Shown piece after piece: positions 8,658 to 16,160 of a stretch of DNA of 64,000 nt. The notes under the pieces are model-generated. The model had not been told where the DNA came from. It did no database searches and worked only from the letters and a program-made list of their open reading frames with translations. The first letter of the stretch is position 1. Each line of letters begins with the position of its first letter. The position numbers were made by a program, and so were the translations under genes. The stretch comes from Streptosporangium roseum DSM 43021 (GTDB lineage: Bacteria; Actinomycetota; Actinomycetes; Streptosporangiales; Streptosporangiaceae): the NCBI RefSeq assembly GCF_000024865.1, contig NC_013595.1, forward strand, positions 248,001-312,000, given 5' to 3'.

Positions 8658-11129
8658 TCAGGCGCGGCGGATCATCTGCCGGGAAGGGATGGCCAGGGCC
8701 AGCCAGACGACCACGGTGATGGTGAGGACGACGGCCGGCGCGAGCCAGACAGGACCCGCCGGCCAGGGCCGGGAGAGAAAGCCGATGCTCAGCATGGTCA
8801 GCGGGGCGGTGGACAGGAGCAGCCCGGATCCGGCGGCCGCGGCGGCGATGACCAGGGCCTCCCAGCGGATCATGGTGCGGAGCTGGCGGGGAGTGGCGCC
8901 CAGGTCGCGCAGGGCGGTCAGCTCGGCGGACCGCGCGGTGGTGGTGGCGACCAGGCGGTTGACGACCGCGACCAGGACGTAGCCCAGGAGTACGGCGAGG
9001 ACCGCGATGTTCACGAGGATCTCGCCCGAGGGCCTGCCCATCTCCGGGGCGGCGGGGTCGCCGGACAGGACGGTACCCGGCCACTGCTTCAGGAGCGCGG
9101 GAAGGGGCGACGGACCCGGCGCGAGCCGTACAAGGATCGTGGAGTCCAGACCTGTGGTGGTGTGCCCGGAAGCGAGGTCGCGGGAGACGGCGACGGGCCC
9201 GAAGCCGAGCGCGCGGGTGTAGGTGGCGACCACGCGGGCCGTCACCGCGGTGCCGTCGCCCAGGGTGAGGTCGACGTGATCGCCGAGCTTTCCGGCGCGT
9301 TCGTCGACGGCGATCGTGTCGCCCTTGAGCGCGGCCAGGCTGCCGCCTACGATGCCCAGATCCACCAGGCCTTCGGCGTCGGGGCCGAGCACCATGGCCG
9401 GCCGGGGTTCGAGCCGACGGGAGTCGTCGCCGAGGGCCAGGGAGCGGGTCAGCACGGTGGTCGTGGTGAACGCGGTGGCGGCGGTGACGCCCCGGGTGGC
9501 GCGTATGTCGGAGAGCAGGCCGTGCGGGATGCCGCCGAGGAGCGGCGCGGTGATCGTGGCGTCGGCGCGGATGCCCTGGGCCGCCTCGTCGCCGGAGGCC
9601 TTCGCGATCGTGGTCTGGGTCAGCACGACGCTGAGCGACAGGGTGACGACCATGCCGAGGGCGGCGATGGCGCCCGCGGTCCTGAGCGCGTAGCCGTGGG
9701 TGTTGCTCACCGCGAGCCAGGCGGGCGCGGACAGACCGGGCGGCAGCCGCCTGGCGAGCAGGCCCGTCGCCCGCTGGACCAGCCAGGGGCCGGCCATGGC
9801 GAGCCCGATCACGGCCAGCAGCGCCGCGGTGGCCGGGCCGACGGCGGCCATCTCGGTGCGGATCAGCAGCGGGGCCGTGGAGAGCACGACCGAGGCCAGT
9901 ATGAGCAGCAGCCCGCCGTTCGTGCGAATGCGGGAGGGCGTGCGCGGCTCGCCGGCCGACTCCGCGACGGCGGCCACCGCCGGCATCCGCGACGCGCGCA
10001 GGGACGCGCCCCACGTCGACATCCTGACCACACCGGACAGCAGCAGCGCGGCGGCCACGGCGGGCAGCGGGCTGTAGGAGAGCGGGAGATCGCCGGGCAG
10101 CGTGCCGACCGACACCAGCAACTCGCCGAACCGGGCGGCCAGATAGTAGCCGAGCGCCGCTCCCGGTGCCATCGCCGCCAGCGCGGCCGCGGTTCCCTGC
10201 ACGGCGACCAGCTTCCGCACCTGGCGCGGCGTGGCACCGGCCGCACGCAGCAGCGCCAGGTCGCGCCGCTGCCTGTTGATCGACAGAGCCAGCCCGCCGG
10301 CGACCACGAACCCGACGACCATCAGGCTGATCCCGCTGATGGAGGCGGGCAGCGCGATGAGCATGCCGCGGGCGGCGGCCGTACCGGGGGCTTCGGCGTC
10401 CCCCCTGGCCCGGCCGGTGGAGATCTCGTACCGGTCGCCGAGCCGCTCGGCGAGCTCGTCGGCGAGCGCGGCCGCGGTGACGCCGTCCTCGGCCCTGAGC
10501 GCGACGAGGTCCACGGTCTTCGCCCGCGGCCCGGCATCCCTGGCGGCCAGCTTGGCCGCGGCCTCGTCGCTGAAGTACAGGCCGGGCGCGTCGACGAGCG
10601 CGGTGACGCGGTAGTCGCCCGCCGTCCCGCCCGCGATGACACGCACCGTCTGCCCGATCCGTGCTCTTTCCATGCTGTACGGCAGGGCGATCTCGTCGCC
10701 CGTGTTCGGCGGGGTGCCGGTCACCTTCCTGCCCGCGCCGGCCAGCGCGGCAGAGGACCAGCCGTGGCCGGACATGCTCGCCGTGACGGGGCCGGACGTG
10801 CTCGCCGTGACGGGAAGGACGGCGGCGGGAAAGCTGAGGTCGCCGACGGCGGCCGCGACGCCCGGCACGGCGGCGAGCTGAGCGACCAGAGAGCCGGGCA
10901 CCACGGCCCGCTCGGGCAGCGCGGCCGGCAGGTCCTCCTTCTGCGGAATGGACTGCCTGGCCGAGACGATCACGTCGGCGCCGGGCAGGCGCTGGGTGGA
11001 GACGCTCGACCGCAGGCCCGACTCGATGATCACACCGGAGCCGGTGAGCAGCGCCATCCCGCCGAACACGGCGAGAAAGGCCACGACGAGGCCGCTGAGC
11101 CCGGCCAGGGAGAGTGCTGTCCTGATCAC
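8658..11129 (-). CDS. FtsX/MacB-type ABC transporter permease
   Basis: An 823-residue permease with two FtsX domains. Each FtsX domain is the usual block of three TM helices, with an N-terminal TM at about 10-33, large extracytoplasmic loops (about 34-240 and about 500-660) and a second FtsX core at the C-terminus containing LRDLGATPRQLRTMI. The first core has the matching LLRAAGATPRQVRKLV. The layout fits type VII ABC systems that work on lipoproteins, peptides or drugs at the membrane rather than classical pore exporters. The start overlaps the ATPase stop by 4 bp (ATGA). A 24-bp in-frame tandem duplication lies in the first loop. Confidence 0.88.
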   Translation of the reverse strand: MIRTALSLAGLSGLVVAFLAVFGGMALLTGSGVIIESGLRSSVSTQRLPGADVIVSARQSIPQKEDLPAALPERAVVPGSLVAQLAAVPGVAAAVGDLSFPAAVLPVTASTSGPVTASMSGHGWSSAALAGAGRKVTGTPPNTGDEIALPYSMERARIGQTVRVIAGGTAGDYRVTALVDAPGLYFSDEAAAKLAARDAGPRAKTVDLVALRAEDGVTAAALADELAERLGDRYEISTGRARGDAEAPGTAAARGMLIALPASISGISLMVVGFVVAGGLALSINRQRRDLALLRAAGATPRQVRKLVAVQGTAAALAAMAPGAALGYYLAARFGELLVSVGTLPGDLPLSYSPLPAVAAALLLSGVVRMSTWGASLRASRMPAVAAVAESAGEPRTPSRIRTNGGLLLILASVVLSTAPLLIRTEMAAVGPATAALLAVIGLAMAGPWLVQRATGLLARRLPPGLSAPAWLAVSNTHGYALRTAGAIAALGMVVTLSLSVVLTQTTIAKASGDEAAQGIRADATITAPLLGGIPHGLLSDIRATRGVTAATAFTTTTVLTRSLALGDDSRRLEPRPAMVLGPDAEGLVDLGIVGGSLAALKGDTIAVDERAGKLGDHVDLTLGDGTAVTARVVATYTRALGFGPVAVSRDLASGHTTTGLDSTILVRLAPGPSPLPALLKQWPGTVLSGDPAAPEMGRPSGEILVNIAVLAVLLGYVLVAVVNRLVATTTARSAELTALRDLGATPRQLRTMIRWEALVIAAAAAGSGLLLSTAPLTMLSIGFLSRPWPAGPVWLAPAVVLTITVVVWLALAIPSRQMIRRA
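10767..10814. repeat. 24-bp in-frame tandem duplication in the permease gene
   Basis: GCCGGACATGCTCGCCGTGA at 10767 is repeated as GCCGGACGTGCTCGCCGTGA at 10791, each unit 24 bp with one difference. It encodes two consecutive PVTAS-S/M-SG segments in the first extracytoplasmic loop, so a loop-length change without frameshift. Confidence 0.75.
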
Positions 11130-11857
11130 CTGGCTCCCTCCGGTACGGCGGTGAGCTGCGTGAGTCGCTGCGCCAGATCACTGGCCGTGGGGGCGGACAG
11201 CAGGTCCACCACCCTGCCGTCGGCCATGACGAGCGTGTCGTGTGCCCTCGCCGCGGCAGCGGGGTCGTGCGTGACCATGACCACGGTCTGACCGAGGTCG
11301 TCGACCAGCTCGCGCAGCAGGTCCAGCACCTGGGAGGCGCTGCGCAGGTCGAGAGCGCCCGTGGGCTCGTCTGCGAAGACCACGTCGGGACGGGCGGCGA
11401 GCGCGCGCACGATCGCGGCGCGCTGCTGCTGACCGCCGGAGAGTTCCGCCGGCCGGTGCCGCAGCCGTCCGCCGAGGCCGACCCGCTCGACCAGTTCGCG
11501 CAGCCAGGCCGGGTCGGGGCGGAGTCCGGCCAGGCGGAGCGGCAGCGTGATGTTGTGCTCGACGCTGACGGCGGGCAGCAGGTTGTAGGACTGGAAGACG
11601 AAGCCGATGTGCTTCCTGCGCAGCTCGGTGCGCTTGGTCTCGTTGAGCCGGGTGACGTCCACGCCGCCGATGGTGACCGCGCCCGAGGTGGGCGTGTCGA
11701 GCCCGGCCGCGCAGTTCAGCAACGTGCTCTTGCCCGAGCCCGACGGTCCCATGACGGCGACGAACCGGCCGCGTGGGAAGGCGAGCGACACGTTGTCGAG
11801 CGCGACGAGCTCACCGTGCTTCTTGACGACGTCGGTCAGGGTGACGACTCCACTCAT
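11126..11857 (-). CDS. ABC transporter ATP-binding protein (MacB/LolD type)
   Basis: A 243-residue nucleotide-binding subunit with Walker A GPSGSGKST (37-45), the signature LSGGQQQR, Walker B VVFADEPTGALD and the H-loop VMVTHDP. The Walker B extension EPTGALD and the NETKRTELRRKHIGFVFQ stretch are typical of LolD/MacB-type ATPases that pair with FtsX permeases. ATG 11857 overlaps the stop of the small membrane-protein gene by 4 bp; its own stop overlaps the permease start by 4 bp. The three genes are therefore translationally coupled. No two-component system is adjacent, unlike the other exporter loci in this window. Confidence 0.92.
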   Translation of the reverse strand: MSGVVTLTDVVKKHGELVALDNVSLAFPRGRFVAVMGPSGSGKSTLLNCAAGLDTPTSGAVTIGGVDVTRLNETKRTELRRKHIGFVFQSYNLLPAVSVEHNITLPLRLAGLRPDPAWLRELVERVGLGGRLRHRPAELSGGQQQRAAIVRALAARPDVVFADEPTGALDLRSASQVLDLLRELVDDLGQTVVMVTHDPAAAARAHDTLVMADGRVVDLLSAPTASDLAQRLTQLTAVPEGAR

Positions 11858-12099
11858 GACCGCCGCCGGCGGAAATGGTGGGTGACGAGGCCGGCGATGC
11901 AGGCGACGGCGACGATTCCGGCGGCCGTGCCGGGCACGGTGGCGGTCGCACTTCCGAAGGTGTTCAGGACGATGTTGATCGAGGCGCTCACGATGAGGAC
12001 GATCCACAGCAGCGCGCGAAGCGCGGTGCCGCCGCCACGCGGCCCGGAGACGGGTGCGGGTGGACGGCCTGACAGATCGAGGCGGTGGGGATCGTTCAT
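11854..12099 (-). CDS. Small two-TM membrane protein, first gene of ABC operon
   Basis: An 81-residue protein with a Pro-rich cytoplasmic N-terminus, two hydrophobic helices (about 32-53 and 57-76) and a C-terminal Arg cluster (HHFRRRRS). ATG 12099 (MNDPHRL) is preferred over an in-frame ATG nine codons upstream, which lies in the promoter region. Overlap of 4 bp with the ATPase start suggests a stoichiometric partner, perhaps an assembly or regulatory subunit of the transporter; this is inference and no family name is known to me. Confidence 0.7.
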   Translation of the reverse strand: MNDPHRLDLSGRPPAPVSGPRGGGTALRALLWIVLIVSASINIVLNTFGSATATVPGTAAGIVAVACIAGLVTHHFRRRRS

Positions 12100-12144
12100 A
12101 CCGATCACCCTAGAAACCCGTCCCACCTGCGGAAATCCCGCCAG

Positions 12145-12162
12145 CTACCCAAGGCTTGGTAG
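12145..12162. promoter_or_regulatory. Imperfect palindrome upstream of the ABC operon
   Basis: CTACCCAAGGCTTGGTAG reads as CTACC-AAG/CTT-GGTAG with one extra base in the left arm. It lies about 46 bp upstream of the first gene of the minus-strand ABC operon, where an operator would be expected. Confidence 0.45.
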
Positions 12163-12253
12163 TGCAGGCCGGAATGATGTCCCCCGTATGCCCACCCTGA
12201 GGTGACGGGGTGCCCCGTGACGCCTTCGAGGCGCTTGAACGCCTGGCGGGTGG

Positions 12254-12293
12254 CTCCGGCGGCCCGGGGCGTCGCCGCCGGGCCGCCGGAGCT
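12254..12293 (-). terminator. Perfect 15-bp hairpin after the UDG-ART gene
   Basis: GCTCCGGCGGCCCGG and CCGGGCCGCCGGAGC form a 15-bp perfect stem with a 10-base loop, 26 bp beyond the stop codon of the minus-strand UDG-ART gene. Strong intrinsic-type hairpin without U-tract. Confidence 0.75.
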
Positions 12294-12319
12294 TCATCGC
12301 CGGAGACGTCCTCCGCTGC

Positions 12320-13933
12320 TCACGCCACCAGGTGCTGCTCGGCCAGTTCGGTCAGCTTCACGGTGTACAGGCCGCCGCGTTCGGCCTTCACGTCGGTCAC
12401 CTTGAGCTGAGTGCCGGGGGCGAGGATGAACTCCTCCTCGCCGGTGAACGCGGAGAAACCGCGGATGCCCACGGCCCGCATGGGGAGCACCTCGAAGAGC
12501 GTCCGCTTGCCGCGGCCGAGGAACGCCTGGGCCACGCTGAGCTTCGACGTACACGAGGACACGCCCCACCACGTCACGGTGCGGCCGAGTGGGTACTGCG
12601 CCCGCAGGTCCAGCGATACTCCGCGCCACAACGGTTCCTTGCGGGCCGGCAGGCGCGACACGGCGGAGAACAGGAGCCGCAGGTACGACCGGTACGGGAC
12701 GATCCGGGTGCGGTCCGGGTCGCGCAGGATGGCGTTGATCTTCCGGTAGAACGCAGACTCGCAGGTATAGAGGTAGAGGGCCGCGATCTCGTCGGCGGAC
12801 AGGCCGTCGGCCGCGCCGTCCGCCTGCTGCCGGCCGAACCGGTGCGACTGCTCCATGTGCCAGTCGAGACCCGACAGCAGCTTGGCCACCGGGGCCACGG
12901 CCTCGCGGAAGTCCATGAGCGGGGTGTCGAACACGCCGGTGATCGCCGGAAGCTCCAGCCCCTCGTCCTTGACGCCGGCGAGCCGTTCGAGGTAGAGCTT
13001 GTGCAACTCCATCGTGGAGGCGATGAACGCCCCCATCCGGTCGGCCGCGTCCGCGTCCGCCCCGTCGGTCCGCGCCGCGAGCTTGTTCCATCCCTTGCCG
13101 GGCAGCCAGTCGATCTCGTCGGTCCCGAGCGCCTTGAGTGCCGTGTTCACGGCGGCGAAGTGGTTCCCGTCGCAGAAGATGTCGCCCTGTGCCGCGGGGT
13201 TGGGGTGGTCGATGTGCCAGACCTCCACCTCGGGATACTTCTGCTGGAGCCGGAGGACGACCTCTTTCAGGCTGCGGGCGTGCGCTCCCCACCACGCGAA
13301 CACCACGCCCCGGTCCTTCTCGTCGGCGTTCTGCTTGGCCTTCAGGATCTCCTCGACGAGCTTCTCGACGACCGGTCGCCAGAACGCGGTGTGCCGGTCG
13401 GTGGCCATCGCCTTGTCGCCGCTGGCGGTGAGCGCCGCGTTCAGAAGCAGGACGCCCTGCGTGAGCATCGCCTGGAACCACTCCGGCGGCTGGACGGTGT
13501 CGTGCTTCTTCAGGAGTGCGCGGATGTCGGCGATCGGCGTCTTCTTGGGGATGCCGTGCTTCCACATCGCCGCCGCCTTGATGATGCAGCGGATGGTGAT
13601 GACCTTGCCGAACTGGCTGTCGTCCCAGTCGTGGAAGGTGTTGTCGAACATGGCGATGCCGGTGGCGCTCTCAGCCCGCGGGTACGGGTTCTGGCCGAAG
13701 ACGACGACCTTCCACTTGTGCGGCGGGTTGGGCTTGAGCGCCTGGAAGGTCAGCTCCCGGACGGGCACGACCTGGGGGCTGCGGCCCGGGCCGATGAACG
13801 TGGCCGCGGCCGGCTGCGCCTCGATGACCGGCTTCAGGAGTGGCAGCCACGGCTCGCCGCCGCCCTTGAAGAGTTCGGCGAGGGCCAGCGGGTCATTCGG
13901 GTCGGGCGGGGTGGCGGCGTCGACGTCGCTCAT
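12320..13933 (-). CDS. Uracil-DNA glycosylase-like domain fused to ADP-ribosyltransferase
   Basis: A 537-residue two-domain protein. Residues about 25-285 follow family-1 uracil-DNA glycosylase (Ung) motif by motif: GQNPYP (80-85; Ung GQDPYH), GIAMF (92-96), QGVLLLNAALT (159-169), VVFAWWGAHAR (210-220), HPNPAA (243-248; Ung HPSPLS) and GNHFAAVN with IDWLP. The catalytic Asp of Ung is Asn82 here, while the uracil-pocket Tyr84, Asn165 and the active-site His243 are kept. After a helical linker (about 295-375), residues 376-537 look like an R-S-E class mono-ADP-ribosyltransferase: Arg437 in LWRGV, the SSCTS strand (459-463) and Glu499/Glu501 in GEEEF. ATG 13933 has GGGAG nine bases upstream. Divergent from a macro-domain gene. 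Suggested role: nucleic-acid-directed toxin or defence effector (inference). Confidence 0.85.
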   Translation of the reverse strand: MSDVDAATPPDPNDPLALAELFKGGGEPWLPLLKPVIEAQPAAATFIGPGRSPQVVPVRELTFQALKPNPPHKWKVVVFGQNPYPRAESATGIAMFDNTFHDWDDSQFGKVITIRCIIKAAAMWKHGIPKKTPIADIRALLKKHDTVQPPEWFQAMLTQGVLLLNAALTASGDKAMATDRHTAFWRPVVEKLVEEILKAKQNADEKDRGVVFAWWGAHARSLKEVVLRLQQKYPEVEVWHIDHPNPAAQGDIFCDGNHFAAVNTALKALGTDEIDWLPGKGWNKLAARTDGADADAADRMGAFIASTMELHKLYLERLAGVKDEGLELPAITGVFDTPLMDFREAVAPVAKLLSGLDWHMEQSHRFGRQQADGAADGLSADEIAALYLYTCESAFYRKINAILRDPDRTRIVPYRSYLRLLFSAVSRLPARKEPLWRGVSLDLRAQYPLGRTVTWWGVSSCTSKLSVAQAFLGRGKRTLFEVLPMRAVGIRGFSAFTGEEEFILAPGTQLKVTDVKAERGGLYTVKLTELAEQHLVA

Positions 13934-14033
13934 CGTGAGCTCCCGGATAGGCGAGCCGTATCGGTGACGGCACGGGTGATTGAGGTGGGGGAATTGTGCC
14001 GCGTGAAGATCCCGTATGCGATGTCGGGGAACC

Positions 14034-14067
14034 GGAGAGCCCGTCCGCCGGAGTGGGCGGGCTCTCC
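14034..14067. repeat. Hairpin in the UDG-ART/macro spacer
   Basis: GGAGAGCCCGTCC and GGGCGGGCTCTCC pair over 13 positions (one G-T type mismatch) around an 8-base loop. It lies between two genes that point away from each other, so it is not a simple end-of-gene terminator; it may act as an operator, leader attenuator or insulator. Confidence 0.55.
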
Positions 14068-14135
14068 GGCCGCGACGGGCGGTTCGCCGTAAGGCCTGGT
14101 CAGTGGAGGGTTCAGGCAGGGCGGCCCGGAGCCGG

Positions 14136-14151
14136 CGCGCTCGCGAGCGCG
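14136..14151. promoter_or_regulatory. Perfect 16-bp palindrome (candidate operator)
   Basis: CGCGCTCGCGAGCGCG is fully self-complementary and sits 99 bp before the macro-domain ATG and about 200 bp before the UDG-ART start. This is a plausible site for autoregulation of the divergent pair. In very GC-rich DNA such strings also occur by chance. Confidence 0.4.
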
Positions 14152-14250
14152 GAGATCGTTCCCGAACCCCCGACCAAGATCCCGTTTTGTCCGTGTGGCG
14201 CGATATCTTCGTGGCTGTTGGAAACCCCCTCCCCACGCCCGGAGTGAGCC

Positions 14251-14925
14251 ATGACCATCAAGCATGTGAAGCCGCCGCTCAAGGTGGTGCTGGTGGACGT
14301 CAACGCGAAGGTGGTGCAGGCGGGGCGGGCGGCGTTCGCCGACACCCCCGAGGTCGAGATCCACAAGGGGTCGATCCTCACCCGGCACGTCGATGCCTGG
14401 GTCAGCCCGACCAACTCCCGCGGGCGGATGGACGGCGGGGTCGACGCGGCCATCAAGCGGCACCTCGGGGCTGGGATCCAGTTGCGCGTCCAGCGGGCGA
14501 TCCGCGATCGGTTCGGCGGGTCGTTGCCGGTGGGAAGTGCCGTGTGCGTACCGTCCGGGGCGACCAACCCGAAGTTCCTGATCTCGACGCCGACGATGGT
14601 GGAGTCGGTGCAGGACGTGAGCGAGACGCTGAACGTGGCTCTGGCGTGCGCCGCCGCGTTCCAGGCCATCCACATGCAGAACGAGGCGGAGCCGGGCAGC
14701 ATCGAGTCGGTGGCGCTGGTCGGCATGGGCGCGGCGACGGGCGGGGTGCCGCCGCGGGTGTGCGCCAACCTGATGTGGACCGGCTACACCCTGTTCAACG
14801 ACTACTACTTCCGGGACTACGACGACCTGCGGAAGACGATCCGCGAGCAGCTCGACGACATCGGCAGCCGCCCCGAGGATGAGCGGGTGCGGATCAGTCC
14901 GCCCACCGACCGGGCCCGCGGTTGA
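14251..14925 (+). CDS. Macro-domain (ADP-ribose-binding) protein
   Basis: A 224-residue protein whose central part (about 35-175) is a macro domain. It shows KGSILTRHVDAWVSPTNS with the ribose-contacting Asn55, MDGGVDAAI (the glycine loop, 60-68), a Gly-rich phosphate loop GMGAATGGVPPRV (158-170) and the last helix. Macro domains bind ADP-ribose, and many hydrolyse it from proteins or nucleic acids. The fold seems closest to the phage/bacterial group whose first loop reads SPxNSxGxMDGG. ATG 14251 has GGAGTGA at 14240-14246. Head-to-head with the UDG-ART gene, it is the obvious candidate to reverse or neutralise that enzyme, as DarG does for DarT; functional pairing is inference. Its last codons run into a tandem-repeat array. 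Confidence 0.88.
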   Translation: MTIKHVKPPLKVVLVDVNAKVVQAGRAAFADTPEVEIHKGSILTRHVDAWVSPTNSRGRMDGGVDAAIKRHLGAGIQLRVQRAIRDRFGGSLPVGSAVCVPSGATNPKFLISTPTMVESVQDVSETLNVALACAAAFQAIHMQNEAEPGSIESVALVGMGAATGGVPPRVCANLMWTGYTLFNDYYFRDYDDLRKTIREQLDDIGSRPEDERVRISPPTDRARG

Positions 14926-15041
14926 CGAGGTGCGCGGTCTGATCGAGCGGCTTCCCGTGGTTGACGAGGTGCGCGCGGTCTGATCGAGCGGTTTCCCGCG
15001 GTTGACGAGGCGGACGCGACCTGATCGAGCGGCTTCCCGTG
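14920..15041. repeat. Three tandem ~40-bp repeats at the 3' end of the macro gene
   Basis: Units start GGTTGACGAGG at 14920, 14959 and 15000 (periods 39 and 41 bp) and share the tail CTGATCGAGCGG-C/T-TTCCCG. The TGA stop of the macro gene lies in the first unit's GGTTGACG. Copies two and three are non-coding. The array looks like tandem duplication of the gene's tail and following sequence. Confidence 0.8.
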
Positions 15042-15237
15042 CCCCGGCCCGCTGCCGCTACGAGGCGGGTCGCAGGCGTGTGAGGTGATCGGAGGACCGA
15101 TGCCGGTCCGCGCACCTGGCACGCCGGTGTCTCGGCGGACATCAACCGATCGGTGGATTTTCCGGTCAGTCGCATACGGGGAGGATCCTGGCCGGCAGGT
15201 CGATTCGCCTGAGGAGCGGGCGGAAGATGCTTGATCC
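14926..15237. other. Intergenic region before the DrrAB-type operon
   Basis: 312 bp containing the tandem repeats to 15041; the rest should hold the promoter of the ABC/two-component operon. GGAGGACCG and GAGGAGCGGGCGGAAGA are purine-rich tracts; the latter is close enough to the ATG at 15238 to be its ribosome-binding region. Nothing else recognised. Confidence 0.5.
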
Positions 15238-16149
15238 ATGGCAGTCATCGAAGTCACCGGCCTCCGCAAGAGGTACGCGGATCTGACGGTTCTGGACGGG
15301 GTGTCGTTCTCCGTGGAGGAGGGCGAGATCTTCGGCATCCTCGGGCCCAACGGCACCGGCAAGACCACCGCCGTGGAGTGCGTGGAGGGGCTGCGGCGGC
15401 CCGACGGCGGGTCGATCAGGGTGCTGGGGCTCGACCCGGTCAAGGACGGGCGGGAGCTGCGCGAGCAGATCGGCGTGCAGCTCCAGCACACGCAGTTGCC
15501 GGAGAACATCAAGGTGTGGGAGGCGCTGGACCTCTACGCCTCCTTCTACGCCAAGCCGCGCGACTGGCGGGAGCTGCTGGAGGAGTGGGGACTGGCCGGC
15601 AAGCGCGACGCCCGCTTCGGGAAGCTGTCGGGTGGCCAGAAGCAGCGGCTGTTCATCGCCCTGGCGCTGGTCGGCGATCCGCGGGTGGCCTTCCTCGACG
15701 AGCTGACCACGGGGCTCGACCCGCAGGCCCGCCGTACCACCTGGGAGCTGATCAAGCGGGTCCGTGCGAGTGGCGTGACGGTGGTGCTGGTCAGCCATTT
15801 CATGGACGAGGTGGAGGAGCTCTGCGACAGGGTCGCCGTTTTCGACCGCGGCCGCGTCGTCGCGATCGACACCCCGGCCGGGCTGATCGACGGGATCGAC
15901 GCCGAGCACCACATGAGGTTCACGCTGATGAGCGGCGACCTGGTCGAGCTGGGTGAGCTGCCCGGCGTGACCGGGGTGAGCAGGGACGGGAACCGGGTGG
16001 TCGTCAGGGGCCGGGGGGATTTCGCCACGGCTGTCACCGCTCAGCTCGCCCGGCATCACATCCTGGTCAGCGACCTGCGCATCGACAAGCGCACCCTCGA
16101 CGACGCGTTCGTCGCCCTGACCGGCCGTTCGTTCGACTCCACCCACTGA
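15238..16149 (+). CDS. ABC-2 type transporter ATP-binding protein (DrrA-like)
   Basis: A 303-residue ATPase with Walker A GPNGTGKTT (36-44), Q-loop QLQHTQLPE, signature LSGGQKQR, Walker B VAFLDELTTGLDP and H-loop LVSHFMDE. The C-terminal extension (about 220-303) ending in DDAFVALTG is the DrrA/CcmA-type regulatory tail. Such ATPases power multidrug or antibiotic export with a six-TM partner, encoded here 11 bp downstream. First gene of a four-gene operon with its own NarL-type two-component system, implying that the pump is induced by the signal the kinase senses. Confidence 0.92.
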   Translation: MAVIEVTGLRKRYADLTVLDGVSFSVEEGEIFGILGPNGTGKTTAVECVEGLRRPDGGSIRVLGLDPVKDGRELREQIGVQLQHTQLPENIKVWEALDLYASFYAKPRDWRELLEEWGLAGKRDARFGKLSGGQKQRLFIALALVGDPRVAFLDELTTGLDPQARRTTWELIKRVRASGVTVVLVSHFMDEVEELCDRVAVFDRGRVVAIDTPAGLIDGIDAEHHMRFTLMSGDLVELGELPGVTGVSRDGNRVVVRGRGDFATAVTAQLARHHILVSDLRIDKRTLDDAFVALTGRSFDSTH

Positions 16150-16160
16150 CAGAGGAAACC

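Larger units (their letters stand above)
13934..14250. promoter_or_regulatory. Divergent promoter region of the UDG-ART/macro pair
   Basis: A 317-bp spacer with no gene. It holds a 13-bp-stem hairpin (14034-14067) and a perfect 16-bp palindrome (14136-14151). The AT-richer stretch 14168-14222 (including TTTTGTCC and GATATC) is the likeliest promoter for the macro gene. Confidence 0.6.

Noticed and set aside
8499..11291. Long Gly/Arg-rich open frame (930 codons) on the plus strand
   Set aside because: Antisense shadow of the FtsX permease; composition and lack of motifs fit third-position GC bias, not a real gene.
12332..14092. 586-codon plus-strand frame opposite the UDG-ART gene
   Set aside because: Shadow of the UDG-ART coding strand; no recognisable domain or ribosome-binding site.
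14920..15041. CRISPR-like array
   Set aside because: Repeats are contiguous with no spacers, only three units, and the first includes a coding end; no cas genes.
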